Assembly (NCBI GenBank): GCA_011317545.1
Contig: WUJK01000004.1
Location: 1,736,001 to 1,800,000, forward strand
Length of the DNA: 64,000 nt
Direction: 5' to 3'
Source of the DNA: Coniella vitis
Lineage: Eukaryota > Ascomycota > Sordariomycetes > Diaporthales > Schizoparmaceae
Shown here: positions 27,302 to 40,703 of the stretch, piece by piece
Layout: the number at the start of each line of letters is the position of its first letter
How positions within the stretch are numbered: the stretch's first letter is position 1
Program-made: the position numbers and the translations under genes
Notes under the pieces: generated by a model
Database searches by the model: none
Seen by the model: the letters and a program-made list of their open reading frames with translations, nothing else
Told to the model about the DNA's origin: nothing

Positions 27302-27767
27302 CATGTGCAAACTGCTTGACTGGTGGAAGAGATAAAGAAGGTAAGATGAGAGATGTAAAACAAAACACCCCGCCATGAGTCACTAAAAAAAGAAAAAAAA
27401 AAAGAGGAATTGCACAACCGAAAGACCGTCTTTTCTATGTGCCTCCCTCGAAATGACATTGTTTGCTTGTCATCGGGGGTGGGGGTGGTAACTCTTTGTG
27501 TTCTTGTACACCACAGTTAGCGGACCGGAGCCCCCCTCAGCGGGCTCCCAGAGATTGTAGAGTAAAGTACGTACAACGCGGGACTTGAGAGAAATGTGAT
27601 CATCTAGATCAGCAGGAAAAAAGAAGGCAGTGGAATCGGGATATTTTAGTGACTTTGCTTGTTGGGAATGGCAAAATTCGTATCCACAATCCAAAGCAAC
27701 AATAGCCACTAGTCGCATCACTGCCCCGTACGGTGGCACATCAAAGCGCATTTTCCTCTCATTTACA

Positions 27768-27830
<63 letters not shown>
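27768..27830. repeat. (TAG)21 microsatellite with telomere-like flank
   Basis: 21 uninterrupted TAG units, followed by GGTTGGGGTT and three more AGT units. The 5' end overlaps a TACATAGT motif. Stops occur in one frame and no gene model crosses it. Confidence 0.95.
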
Positions 27831-30800
27831 GGTTGGGGTTAGTAGTAGTACGACTTCCACAGTATTCGGTTCACAGCAGATAAACAAGTGGTTGATGAGT
27901 CAGTTTCCCTTTTTTTTGCCGCGTGAACAGAAGGGCTCCGGGAAAACATGGACCGCGGACCCTTGCGCACTTTCGCCAGCCCAGTTTTGCCAGCCCGTCG
28001 TCGTAACTTATGAGCCGCTACTTGAGAGCCATCACGCATCCAACCACCTTGTTTTTATCACCTGAAGCCATTTATTTCCCTCCATCCAAGAGATGAATCA
28101 GGGAGGGATGTTCAGTTCGGTTTCCGCCCCCCTCCACCCCGCCCTTGCTCCAAGCCAGCCTCAATAAACCATCAGTCAGTAATGCTGCCGTAATACCACC
28201 TTGACGTGCTTTGATTCGTCCAAGGTTGTGATTGATAGTCATGACATAGCCCTCTTTGTTCTTTTGTGCCTGCCCCTCACCTCACCTCACTGGCCTGATG
28301 GATCCTCGACTGGATTTGGCCCTCCTCTTGCTTTTCAGCTCGATGGTGTCAACATTACTCTAAACACGTGCTGTACATAGTCTAATACTATGTAGTCAGT
28401 AAAAGGCAACACGGAGAGTTGTCTGCCCTCGGGGGAGGAAGTAGAGTGGCAATGTTTTTCCCATTTTCAGCCGTGGTGGGAGAGCCGGCTCGCTCTTGAA
28501 TTGTCAGCTCTTTCTTTGCCTTGTTCCTTTTGGTCTTTTCGAGCGTCTTTCTTCAACTTCAAAACGCATTCCTCCCCCTTCTTTCCTTCTTCTTTTCTCT
28601 TGTTCTGTATTGTAACGCTGCCCAGGATCGACGAAAAAAAAAAGGGCAAACAAGAAAACTGCGCCTCAGGGGCTTTTTGCTCTCCCCCCCTTCTAAAACA
28701 ATGGGTTTTTGGGCACGCGTACTCGTGTGTAGATCATTCCGTAGTAGAGATTGGTGTATCCGTATCATATATCATATTCCAGAACTTTTTGTTTGAAAAC
28801 GTCAACACAAATCAATGTACACGGTTTACTGTGCACTTGCATAGTACCCGTTTCCCCCCTATACATCCATACATCCATACATATATACAAAGTATGTAGC
28901 ACAGTATGCATGGTGTTTCCTCTGCTTAGAGGCTTCCCTTGATTGAGCATATATACGCATCCATGTCAAAGAAAGAAAATTGGAATGACGTTGATACGGT
29001 TCTTCTGTCCGCCCCTATAGAATTCACTCTGTGGCTATTCTTCCCGCTCCACAGTTGAGAGGGGCAGGCCAGAGGGTAGAGGGACAGAGTGACGGCCATG
29101 GAAATGCCATGCTATACCACCAGACCACCAAAAGGAACCCGGGCCGTTTACCACATTGGCACAACCCCCAACAGAGTTCCTTTCGGCTTGTTCCTTTTAC
29201 ATAGTACCTGCCCAAAAGTACAGAGCATCCCGAGGACTCAGGAAGGGCCTTTTTCTTTCTTGGCCGCAACCAATGAGCAACATGAGCGGGAAAACAAAAC
29301 GTGCAACTCGGCGTGACATGCCAGCTTGCTAACTAGAGGCATCCCATCAACCGCGCGGCAGAGGGAAAGAGAAGAGAGAAGGCGCAACTGAGCAAAGCAG
29401 AGCGAGAGGGGGCCAAGGGTACAACCTAGCCCATAGCGAGGATCTCACGAATCCGGTGATACCGAGTGCATCAAAATCCTTTCTCCCTGCCACGTATACT
29501 ATGCTACTGTCTGTAACAAGTATGTGCTGCATTTATTACCTCGGTTTCCCAACTGCTTGGCGAGGGAGTATGTGCACGCTTGGTAAATCGCCAGTCACGA
29601 GCGTGACTATGCTGTCGATGAATCTGCCATTTTACCGCTTCTCCTCGAGACAACCAGTCATCAGCAAGGCTGAGTGCATCTTTTCCTCTCCCCTGCCCTA
29701 CTTACTAAAGGACAGGCACTTTGCCATCTTTCGGGTCGACTGCTAGTGCAAATCGGGTGATGCTGACCGACGCCACCATAACACCATCATGCCGCAACAT
29801 GGGTCGTTGGAGCAAATCAGAGCAAGCTTATTATAGACATAGAAAATACCCGTCAGATTATTATTTCAAATCCGGAGGGAGGGAGGTGCCAAGGCAGTGA
29901 AAAACTCGTGCAATTCTACACCACATGGCGCGCACATGGCCCGAGGGAGTCATTCACGCTCGACGCTTGTTTTCTTCTCGTGGTGGTCCTGGGCTGACAT
30001 TTTTCAGTTCGGTCTGGTCTCGCGCAGCGTGCACACGCCACTGCGCCCCTCCATCTTCTCCCTGGACAAAGGACCATGCTTGCCCGGCTAGGCGTATCCC
30101 ATTCTTCTTGGAGACCAAGGACCAAGGCGAAGCCGAAAGGGAGACAATGCACCTTGCAAAGATGCCCAGATCAAAGGCGATAGGCACAAAGTCATCTGAG
30201 AAAAGAAATGGTCCCCCACCTCTTGCATCTCGTATGGCAGTTGTGTAAGGAGGACTGAGAGTACATGTGTGAGGCCAGGCCTCCTGCTCGCGCATCTCGA
30301 CGCACAGCGACCATCGAAAACACGTCGGAGACATTGGTGGTAGCCAGACTGCCAGCCTATCAACTCCAAGGGACGCGTGAGCGGGGAAACGCCAGCCGCG
30401 CCACCATTGGCCCGTGGCAGGGGGTGTGGGTGCAGCGTAAAACCTTTCGTTTGTGCAATGCGGTCAGTCGGGCTGCACGCTTGGTTCACACATGCTGGGA
30501 CATGCAGCAGGTTTGTGGTGAGATGTGGGTGGACCGCGAATGCGGAAGGCGAGAAGAAAGAAGCAAGCAGCAGTCATGGCTATGTTGCCAGGCCCACGCT
30601 TCAATGTCTGACTCCAGCTCTTCCTTCTCGAGGCTCTTTTCCCCCAAAGCCATAAGAGAGAAGTGTCTTTCAGGATACCAGATCCGTACACTGACTGGTA
30701 CTGAATCGTCTCTCATCAGTATTACTGCGTCTAGCAAGCCAACCTTTGGGCTCGACGATGAGCGAGACTACTGTAAGCCTGCCAAGGCACCCGGACATCC

Positions 30801-30905
30801 GGGTGGCGGTGATGCTGTACATGATGTTCAGAACAGTGCAAACTGATTGGTTGGAGAAGGCTTGGGCCGTCAGTGGCACAGGATGCGAATAAGAGACATT
30901 GGTTG

Positions 30906-30906
<1 letters not shown>

Positions 30907-30944
<38 letters not shown>
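30907..30944. repeat. Poly-T tract (38 T)
   Basis: 38 consecutive T residues, the longest homopolymer in the window. It could be the A tail of a retroposed sequence on the minus strand, but no retroelement or gene copy is recognisable beside it. Confidence 0.9.
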
Positions 30945-30945
<1 letters not shown>

Positions 30946-33900
30946 GCGCAGAGACTTGAGATTGCACAATACGGATGATCGGGCCAGTCAGGTGGCTGGC
31001 AAATAGATATGAGCGAATGATAAATCATGATAAATCTGGACAGGTGATGAACTGAGGCAAAATGGCGAGCGGCGACGGGACGAATGGGGTCCTTGACTCT
31101 GGATGGGCCCGTTCTGCCCGCGTTGACATCTGTGGTGGCGTGTTTTCTTGACGAGCTGAGTGAGACACAGCTCAGACATGGGAGCGTTGCAAGGCGAGGC
31201 TATTCGCAACAAGCAGCGAGAAATAAACGTCTTTTGGTTATCTTGGACTCCAGTTTTTTTTTACTGGTTTCGGGCATGTCCGGATATACAGCACGACACG
31301 ACAGCTAGCTGGACCCAAGGCGACACATGGCAGGCTGGAGTGGCTTGATGGGGGCGTGCCGTGTTTCTCATGTTCTTCCATGTTATTATGGTTGGCTCGA
31401 TCTTGCGACTTGCCGTTGTGTTCGTCCTGTCGTGTGTGCTTGTATCATTCTCGTTGGTTGTGCTGGATTGTGCTGCGATCCCAATCGGACAACGGAGTGC
31501 ACAGTCAGAGCAGGCCAAGGTCATCCACAGTGGAATCCGATCGAGACAGCAAGATGCTGCCATATCTGGCGAGGCTGAGGCAGCAGCAGTTTCCAGCTGC
31601 GACGGGCGCAGGGGGAGGTTGCGCGTTCGATTCGTGTTAGGAAATTGCCAGTCGGGCCAGCCAGGGCACTATCGCCGAGCCAAAATTAGCAGGACTAGCA
31701 GGGCCTTTCGGGGTGGCTGTGGCTGCTGGGAGCTGTTTCGCAGCGGTCGCAGCGGTCGCAGCCAGGCACAGGCACAAGGCACAGCACACACTGCGGACCA
31801 AACGGGGTGAGATCATCGCAATCTCGTCTGAGTCCGGCCTACCTATTTGCATCCTGTGGCCCGATAACTGAAAGCATCAATGCATGGAGAGACAGCGCAA
31901 AGGAAGAGGAAGAGCAAGCGACCCAGCCAGGCGACCTGGTGGATGAAGAAAGTCTTGTTTTGTGGGCGAATGGTCGAATGAACGATTGGCATGGTGGTAC
32001 GCGTTCCAAATGGCAGGACGAGAAGCGCCATGCAGCGGGAGCATTGGGCAGTTGCCAAACAACACCCAACCCAAACCAGCCAAGCCAACCAACTGCAGGC
32101 ACGACCGCCTAACAAACTGCCCTACTAAGCATGATACATAGTACGACAGTACATTCTATGTCGATACCATATGTTAGGCTTGCTATGTATCTGGGTACCT
32201 GTTGACTGGGCACACCACCTATATGCGCAGGAGTACCTTGTACAGGGTACTTAGAGAGCATGCAGCACTAACTGATTGCCTGTTACCCCACGCCGACACA
32301 TCACCCAGTATGACTCTTGTGCTTGTTGGCCCCTGAAAATCTCCTACGCAGCATACGCCTCTGGTTTTTTCCTGCTACTGTCTGCCGGTGCCTTTACCGC
32401 GAGTGTGGAGTGCAAGTCAGACCGACCCCATCCTGGCTGACCAGATCATTTAGTGTAGATGTTATTTGCGTATGCACAGTAGCTCACCAGGACGAGACGA
32501 AGGATGGAAGACGAGGAGGAAGGGGGATGGGTCCCAAGAGTCATCGCAATCCTGCCCTGGCAGAACTTTTGGGCATGGCACGCAACGCAGCCCAGATGCC
32601 GCTAGGTCCAGTCGGGGATGGTGTGGGCTGCTAGAGCCTTACAGAGCACACGTCGTGGCCGCTGGCCAATGACAGCGCGCTCTTGTGCTGGGGTGGCAGC
32701 TCCTTCCCTGCTTCTGTTTAGCCAACCACGCCGTGACCACCAGCCCACTAACAGCGCTGCTGTCCACCGAGCATCCACTGAATGCTGCTTGATTGCTGGC
32801 TGCACAGCAGTCCAATGCCAGTGCAGTGCACTGCAGTGCAGCGCAGGCCCTGGCCGGATGCGGGTACGCTGCAAGTACCGCTCGTGTACTGTAATGCTCG
32901 CACCACGGCGTGCTCACCGCAATCTCACCGCAACCGCGGTACCCAGCTATACTTGCAACACGGCACCAGGGCCAACCAAGCTGGGCAGGCTGCAGAGGTG
33001 GTGGTGGTAGTGGTGGCAGCACGCTGGACTGGAATCTTCAAAACTGCTTTGGGGCCCGCTGCCCGTGGATCCCCCTCTCCTTTCCCCCTTCTCTTGCTAT
33101 CGAGCAGCCAAGATGTTCGATTCGACCTCTTGAGCAGTGCAAAGCGACTCTTTGTGGTCTGCTTGTGCAATCTCCCGCGTTTGCGAAAGGCCGACCGTTT
33201 CCTACATCCACCAAGCCGTATACCACTCTGTTTTCATCTTAGCACATCTCCTCTCATGCCTTTTGTTGGTGCTGTCTGATTCCCTTGTTGCTCGCTTATT
33301 TTTACTCGTGTCCACGCCTACGCCTACGCCTACGCCTGCGCCAGCGCCATCCGCCCGCCCGCATCGCACCGCACCGTACCGCTCCGGCCACGAAACCACG
33401 TTATCCTAGACGCACGCTCCATCCCACCCGCTGGCCTTGTGATCTTCTTCTTTGCTCCTTCTTCAGCTCTTTCGCGAGGCATTCACTTGCACCTGCGAAA
33501 GGAGGCATCCGCTGGAGAGACAGAGAGCCTGGGACAAGAGAAGGCCCCAGTGAGAAGAGCGGAGCAGACACGCACCCGGCCGCCCTCTGTCTTTTTCCCC
33601 TACCCTTCTTCATTATTTTTTTTCGCACTGCTTTCAGACCGGCTACTCTTGTTTATCTCTTCTTTCACACCCTTGCGTTGACCCTGCAGCGGCACGGTTA
33701 TCTGCTCTCGACGACCACGACCACGACCGCAATCACGGCCACGGCCTCGCTTGCACACAAAGGAAGTGCATCTCGTGTCCATTGGCTGTTGGATCGTCTT
33801 CCGGACCTGGCCGGTTTTAGTCACAGTTACAGTCACTCGGGCCCCAGTCCCAGCATTCTCCTGTTTCGGAGTTTCTGGAACTCTCACCTTGGCGCCCTGG

Positions 33901-34870
33901 AACCCGCCACCACAGCGTGCGAACGCCCCAGCGGCCCCAGGTGCCCTTGTCTTTTTTTCAGGCTCCCGTCTCTCGCCCCCCAGAGGCCTAAAGCACACCC
34001 GCTAGGCTTCATTTCCCCTCGGGTAAGCCTGTGACTCGTCAGGTAAGAAGGACACCCCGGACCATCCCTGCCCCAATGCACCCATGCATCCAATCCGCTC
34101 CCCTAGCCCAGATCTCTTGTTGCCCCAGCACCAGCACCCGCACCAGCCCCAAACCCAGCCTAGCGCAGCCCAACCCAGCCCAGCCCCAAGCCCTAAAGGG
34201 CTGGCTCAGCAGCCCCCAAGCAGCCACCCAAGCACCCGCACCCAGCGCCAGTACCAGCGAACAGCGCCCCAGAAGATGGCAGTCCTGGTGGAGATGACAG
34301 AAAACAGTGGGCAAACCCGCCCCTGCTACCACGCGCTCTCTCGCCTTGCCGTAACCGGCAAAATTGCCAGTGCTTGCCCTCGCCACCTCCATGACCATGA
34401 CAGGCGCCCGCCCAAAAGAGTCATCCAGCACTCGAGGCTATATCGGCGAGCCTGTCCGCCGTGCTCGAGGCGTGGCCGTGTCTACCTGGACTTCACTCGT
34501 GTCAGAAGGTCAGACACTGCCTGGCCCCATACTCCACTCTCCGTCCATCACCTCACACCGCACCCAAACAGCCGTCTCGCCGTCTTCGTCGCCATCTCCA
34601 TCCATCCTTGCTCGTGCTCCTTGGTTTCCCTCCCTCCAGCCTGGTCTAGCCACTGCCTAGAGCCTTGCCCTGCCTAGCCTTGCCATACCGGGGGGGTTAG
34701 CCAGGCTGCGTTGACCACATGTCCATTTCGAGTGGCACTTGCGCTTCGCAATAGCCTCACACTCAGTTACTCATCTTATAGTTGACAGTGGCGCCTTTAC
34801 CTTTTCTTTAAAACAACGCACGACAACTCTTCCTTTTCCCCGCCCCTCGACCTTTGACACCATACCGGCA

Positions 34871-35085
34871 ATGCTACTGGCATCCAAGGTTTCTTGCATC
34901 AGACACACCTAAAGCCTCGCGGATCCTCCTCAACCTCCGATATCAATCGACAAACCATCCACCCATCCATCCACTGAACGACTAACGACAAACACCTCAA
35001 CCCGATCCGACCCTGCAACACCAAAAACAAACACCACCCCGCAACTACTACTTACTATCCGTGGCACACAATGGCTCGCGAATAA
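34871..35085 (+). promoter_or_regulatory. Two short upstream ORFs in the probable cyclin leader
   Basis: An ATG at 34871 opens a 13-codon frame ending at 34912. A second ATG at 35071 opens a 4-codon frame (MARE) ending at 35085, about 170 bases before the main start. If the leader extends this far, both would precede the main ORF and could damp its translation. Leader extent is inferred from the CT-rich sequence only. Confidence 0.35.
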
Positions 35086-35251
35086 GAAGACACGTTTGTT
35101 CTGGGATACGATATCACGCTAGGAAGAAGAAGACTCTTGTGCTCTTTTTGCTTGCGTGCAAGAACCTCGCCCGATCGACAAATTAGTGCCATTCTCATCT
35201 ACAGCCTCTGTGGAATTTTAAATTTTATTGTACGCAACCTTTGCCGTCAAA

Positions 35252-37349
35252 ATGTCGGCGACAGAACAATATTGCTATTTTTCTTCGGTTCGCCGCCACG
35301 TGCTGCAAACTTCGTCGCTAGTCGCTCCTCCCGCGCCGGCCTCGGTCCGTTCTGATGCACCAACTTCTTTCTCTTTCTCCGCCTCGCAGTTCTCTGAAGA
35401 CCGCACCTCGTCCATCTCGGAGATCTCTTCGTATTCCTGCACCACCAGTGGTCCACGCCCAGGGCTGCAGAACCCGAGGCGGACCTCAAACACTGCCACA
35501 ACCCGCACTGGCCGTCCCCCCACTCTGATTAAACAGACGGAGCGCAAACACAACTTTGTCGATAACCTCGTTGGTAAGCCACTCGATGATTTCCCAGCCC
35601 TCCACACTCCCGCACCGGGACCGCCTTCTAAAACACGTCTCAGATTCCTCTACACAAATCGTCGAGGCGATATGGCCCACGTCTTCGGTTATCTGCCGGG
35701 GTGAGTCTGTCAACTCGGGCGTGCTTCCCTTGAGGAGATTTATTCAAGAGACGTTGCGCCGCTCCAGGACTAGCTATTCGACGCTGCAAGTCGCCTTGTA
35801 CTACCTGGTCCTGATTAAGGATCGCCTGCCCGACCGTGACTTCACCATGGAGCAGACCGAGGACTGCCACGCGAGCCGTGCTCTGCAGTGTGGCCGCCGC
35901 ATGTTCCTTGCCGCTCTCATTTTGGCTTCCAAGTACCTGCAAGACCGGAACTACTCGGCCCGCGCGTGGAGCAAGATCTCGGGCCTCAACACCAACGAGA
36001 TCAACCAAAATGAAATGGCTTTTGTTTTGGCGGTCAACTGGAAACTTCACATTACCGAAGAGGTTTACCATCGCTGGACGGACTGCGTCATGAAGTACAG
36101 TCCCTCCCAGCCGCCCTCTCCCGGCTCCAGCCCGATAGAGGCGCAGGTGGCCAGTGCGCAGTTCCAGCACGAGTGCGACGTCTTCAAGCGCATCATTCGC
36201 CGTCTCAACTCGGACCTGGAAAATCTCGAGGAAGTCTTGTACATGGACAGACATTCGCCGGTGCCATCCCTGTCTCCGCGGTCGTTGTCGCCCCGATCTG
36301 TTCTGGCTGCTGCCCGGGACGAATCAGCGGTGCTCGACTTTGCCCCCCGCCCTGCGCTCTCGATGCCGCTCGTGAATCATGCACCTTCTGTTATGGAGCC
36401 TTCGCCCTCATCTACTCCTCAAGTTCTTGGCCGGCTGGCTCCCAACTTTGGCTTCCTGCCTACACCCCGTCTGACTCCTCAGCTCAGTGCCGTTCGTGAC
36501 CCCTCGACGCCTCAGCTCGTGAGCTGCGGTTCGGCCATGAGCTTGGCAGTGAGTACTGCAGGCTCTGTTCAGAGTGGCATCATGCTCGACAGGTGGGCCT
36601 GCAACGTCTCGTCATCGCCGCTCAACTACTCCACCCCCCGTCGGTCTTCGCTCGCAGCTTCCATCTCGACTGTCTCTTCTCCCGAGTCTATGGTTTCGGA
36701 CGTGTCTGGATCGTCTCGCACATCTTCTGTTTCCTCCATCTCATCGCTCGCTGCTGCGCCGTACTCCAAGTTGGAACACACCAATCTAGGAGTCCAGGCG
36801 CGCTGTCGCTCTGCGAAGATGGTGGATTTCAGATATGCTCCTCGACCCAGCGTCACTTCGTCCTACTCTGGAGAATACCTGACGACCGAGGGGATTTCTG
36901 CTTCGCCCACTTCCTACTCGAGCTCGCTCGAGTCTGGTATTTTTGGATGTGCAAAGCAAGACCGCGCGAGAGAGTTTGAAGTCGATGAGGCCACAAATGA
37001 CGCCGCTCAGACGCTTCAGGCTTTGCATGACAATTGGCAGCGTGCGCTTGCTGCACGCAGCACAACAGAGCTGGCGGCACCCAAGGCTGGCTCCAAGCGG
37101 AGCCGACCCGGGTCGGCAGAGCACGTTCTTCAAGACAATGTGCGCGAGCTCTTGCATGAGGACTCAAACATCAAAACGTCTGCCTACGCCCGAGTTCAAG
37201 GACATGGCCAGATACCAGTCGCATCCGGTGCGGGTCGCAACAAACGAATCTGCTGCTCTGCTGAAGCAGCTCAGTTTCAGACCCCCACGATGCACCCTAG
37301 CCTCGGTGGCCTCGGTGCCCCTGGCATGTGGACAGGCATTCTGAACTGA
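35252..37349 (+). CDS. Pho85-type cyclin (Pcl/Pho80-like cyclin domain protein)
   Basis: Regulatory partner of a Pho85-class cyclin-dependent kinase. Two exons, 35252-35573 and 35644-37349, encode 675 residues. The N-terminal 100 residues are Ser/Thr-rich. The junction gives FVDNLVDSSTQIVEAIWP, the usual lead-in to the fungal Pcl cyclin box. The box (about residues 115-250) shows LPLRRFIQETLRRSRTSYST, LQVALYYLVLIKDR, CGRRMFLAALILASKYLQDR and NEMAFVLAVNWKLHITEEVY, all characteristic. The remaining 400 residues are low-complexity Ser/Pro/Thr sequence with many SP and TP sites, as expected of a phosphoregulated cyclin tail. An in-frame ATG at 35228 would add eight residues; 35252 was preferred because AAAATGTCGG is the better initiation context. 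Which Pcl subfamily it belongs to is unclear. Confidence 0.88.
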
Positions 37350-40300
37350 ATGTAAACATGTTGCTGCGACATGGCCAAACTCATTTTTTTTTGACTTTCG
37401 CACTACCACATATTTTAGACCCTTTATGGGTCACCCATTACCATCATTTATTGTACTTATTTCCTTTTTCTCTTACCGAAAACAAAAAGAATTAATGTGG
37501 TTTCCGCTGTTTTAGAGGAAAGCACGCTGGAAAGGGAATTCTTTTATATCGTGGTCTTTTGTGTCTCGCTCTTCCGATGTACGACGAGGCACAAGGCTTC
37601 TCAGCAAAAGTTTTCACGCACGGGAAATTCTTTTGCTTATGCATGCATCTGGAAGGTGTCTATTGGGCTCGAACGGGGTTATTACATGGGATACGAGGTG
37701 TAAGTGCACCGTGTACGATGATTGTGCGATATAAGTTTTTTTTTTATTTCTTTTTGGTTTTTTGTGGTGGATCATCCATGGGCGTAGCGGGTGGGCAGTG
37801 GTTCGCCAAGGCATTCAAGACTCGCATTGTCGAGGAATGGCCATGGGCAGGGTCTTGAAAGAAAGAGACGAGAAGGTTGGCAGTAGCAGGAGCAGGTCAC
37901 AGGCTGTGTGGTAGTGACGAACATACACCCCCCGAAATCTGGCAGCCAGAGACGAGACTGGGAACTCATACCGGAGCGGCTTACAGTAGCAGGCGCCTGA
38001 TTTGCGGAAGCAAGTACGGGCTTGCCAGCTCGCAAACCTACCCTGAAATGAACCCAACTCGAGGCTCTCTACCAGCTGGACGTGTTTTCTGGATAAGTCG
38101 ATGTGAACATGAGAGAGAAAGGGTTCCAGCTACTGACCTTTTGGGAAGGGACTTGTCTTTGCACGAGCTACCTAGACAAACCGAAAGGATCGTTGGACTG
38201 GCCTTGATTGATCGTTTACACCATGCCGAGGCCAAGAGGTATCCTTTCATCGGATTGCTTTTCTTTGCAACTCGCGGTGGCCTTACAGAATAAGAATGAC
38301 ACTCCAAAATTTTCAAACCCAAAAATAGACCTTTGGCAACAAATCGGTTCGCTCGGGAGTGATGGCTCTATTCAAATGGCACCTGATGGTGATTTCAAAC
38401 TACAGTTTGTCGACCATTTGCCATGTATACCAATACGTCTTGTCTGAAGCTGAACTCGTACGGGGTATCGCCACCTAGTTGTTTGGAAGTTGGACCTATA
38501 GTACAACGGGCTGGGTGGACCGTCACGTTGATGTTGACCTCGTTGCTAACAACAGCCAATAACCCTAGTAAGGCACAACCACCTTCGCTCAATTCTCCAT
38601 GATTGAGGTACAGCAGCAGGAAACAAACCGCACGATGAAGTTTGGGCTGGTCCGGATCCAACTTGACCTCCGCCCTCACCTAACCCAGCCCAACCCAGAA
38701 CAGGTGTGTGCATAACCTCGAGAACAAACCAACCCAAGTTTGAAAACACAAGAGTGAGTGTCTCCTATCCCTTTGTATTCCCCACAAGTCGGGGTCAGTG
38801 CGTGAGAGTAAGCAATGCAGAGCAGGGGAGCGGGGCACATAGGCAAGCAGGCAGACAAAGGCGGAGTCGCCTGGCGTGAGGTGAGGTTTTTCTATCCTCA
38901 CGATGCCAAGGCAGACGCACAGTATACGGCACACACGCGCGCGCGCGCTAAGTTGTATTTATCTCGCCGGGGTGGCCCCGGGGTGAGTCATTTGTGGGGA
39001 AGCGAGCGAGGCGCATGATGACGAGGATGATGATGATGATGGTGGTGGTGATGATGATGGTTGGGATGGAAGCCGATTGGAGCCCAACAACATTTGCCAA
39101 CGCACAACACAAAGACCAAATCTGTATAAGTGAACCGATACAGAATTTATTTATAGAGATTCAAACTACTCAGTTTGATTCTGCATGTATTTGCATAAAT
39201 ACATGTGGCTGTAACCGGCCGTCGGTGAGTTTTATCTGGATGGGGAAGGGGAAAAGCGGACAGGAGGAGGGTTGAAGAAGGGGGGAGGGGGGGTTGTTGT
39301 TGATGACTCTTAGGGGTCTGTGGTCTGCCCCCCCTCCTTTGTTCTTCCAACCGTTTCTTTTTGGTCTGCTTTTCGTTGGAACAGGCCTTGTATGTATATT
39401 GGGCCATATATTTACAAGTCATGTTGCTATCGAGAAGAAGAATGAAGCTATATGGTAAATATGCATTGCTAGTATAGTAGGCTGGGCTGGATAAGTAAAG
39501 TGGTCTGTCTGATCCCGTCTATATTATATTCACTCTCTTCTTGCGACGCCACTAAAGGGTCCCAGGGAAGTTGAGCTTCGAAACGAAATTCGGGGAGGGG
39601 GGCTACAACGGGAGGAGCGTGCATCTCAAAAAGGCTTTTTCCCGTTGTTTCCTTTTCCTTCTCTTTTTTTTTTTTTTTTTTGCCTTCGCTGCTCGCGAGG
39701 CCAATCTCAATGGTGCAGATAGATAGCTTGCAGCACCGCTCGAGCCCCAGCAACGTGATTCAGAGCATGATTCTCGAGATGTGTACTTTTCTTTCCTTTT
39801 TTCTTTTTTTTTTTTCCCCGCATGAGAAATGGCAATCTGGTGGGCAGGACTTTTTTCTAGGAATGGCCTCATATATTAGAGGTCTCAAGATGACCACAAC
39901 CTCCCTTTCTCCCATCGTCGATAAGCTTTGGCAAGTATCAGTCGAAGCCTACTGTTGTACTTATTCTTCCTATGCCTTAGATTTACTAGCCGTAACTTTA
40001 ACTCCACCATGCAGCCAGAAGCTACGCACAACGACCGCATTGCAGCAATAGACAACCTACATCTTCAACACCACATGCTAACTCCTTGAAAGTCATTATC
40101 ATTGGATAATCCACATCTATGGCCGTTTTGGAGTGCCGAATGGTGCGGGAGCGAATAGACCAAAATTAGCAGAGGTATTCAAGGCGGCCGTTATACTTCG
40201 AACAACGAAGCTGGGAGGCCGGGCACATTCAGGCAACAGTGCGCACAATAATCAAAAGGTTAGTCTTTAGTATCTGTAACAACTCTGTCATACCGTAGCG

Positions 40301-40703
40301 AGGAAGCAGACACCATGCTTTTCAGATTGTGTATGCGGATAGACACTTGATTCGTTTTGGCTATCCTAGTTGCTGGTCAACTGTGGGTGATAGTTCTGGA
40401 AGACTGACACAAGCAAAATCCCAACTATCCTCATCAACATGCAACATATAGCATGCATTCAGTCGCACAGCTGGTCATCGACGCCAATCTAACCCAGATG
40501 AGTACCACATTCAAGTTCCCAACAATTTTGCCAATCCATTGCGAGAAATCAAAGTCCATCCATATCTGCCAGGTATAGGGAGCACAAAGGTGCAAATTTG
40601 CCTCCTTTAGCTAAAAGACAATTGGTGAACCCCCGGAATATCCTCCAATAGTGCGAAAGCAGCAAGGCGCGTTTCAGGCACTGGAGGTTCAAGAGATATC
40701 GAA
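37350..40703. other. Intergenic region, no gene seen
   Basis: About 3.4 kb between convergent genes (cyclin and DEAD-box helicase). Frames are short and low-complexity. There are T-rich tracts near 37737, 39665 and 39801 and GATGAT units near 39018-39060. No RNA gene was recognised. Confidence 0.55.

Larger units (their letters stand above)
24750..35251. other. 10.5-kb gene-free region
   Basis: No conserved protein is recognisable. The longest frames (for example at 30265-30846 and 33285-34034) are low-complexity Arg/Ser/Pro/Thr sequence with no domain-like pattern. Contents: an AT microsatellite, a T24A15 hairpin, a 21-unit TAG repeat, a 38-T run, five exact ACTATGTA or TACATAGT copies (27764, 28374, 28387, 29198, 32135) and a GTAC-rich cluster near 32.2 kb. 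From about 33.0 kb the sequence turns CT-rich, probably promoter and long leader of the cyclin gene. Confidence 0.65.

Noticed and set aside
30265..30846. 193-codon plus-strand frame in the second desert
   Set aside because: No recognisable motif, overlapped by similar-length frames on the other strand, isolated from any leader-like sequence.
33285..34034. 249-codon plus-strand frame upstream of the cyclin
   Set aside because: Begins with a translated hexanucleotide repeat (Arg-Leu units) and is low-complexity throughout; best read as leader or promoter.
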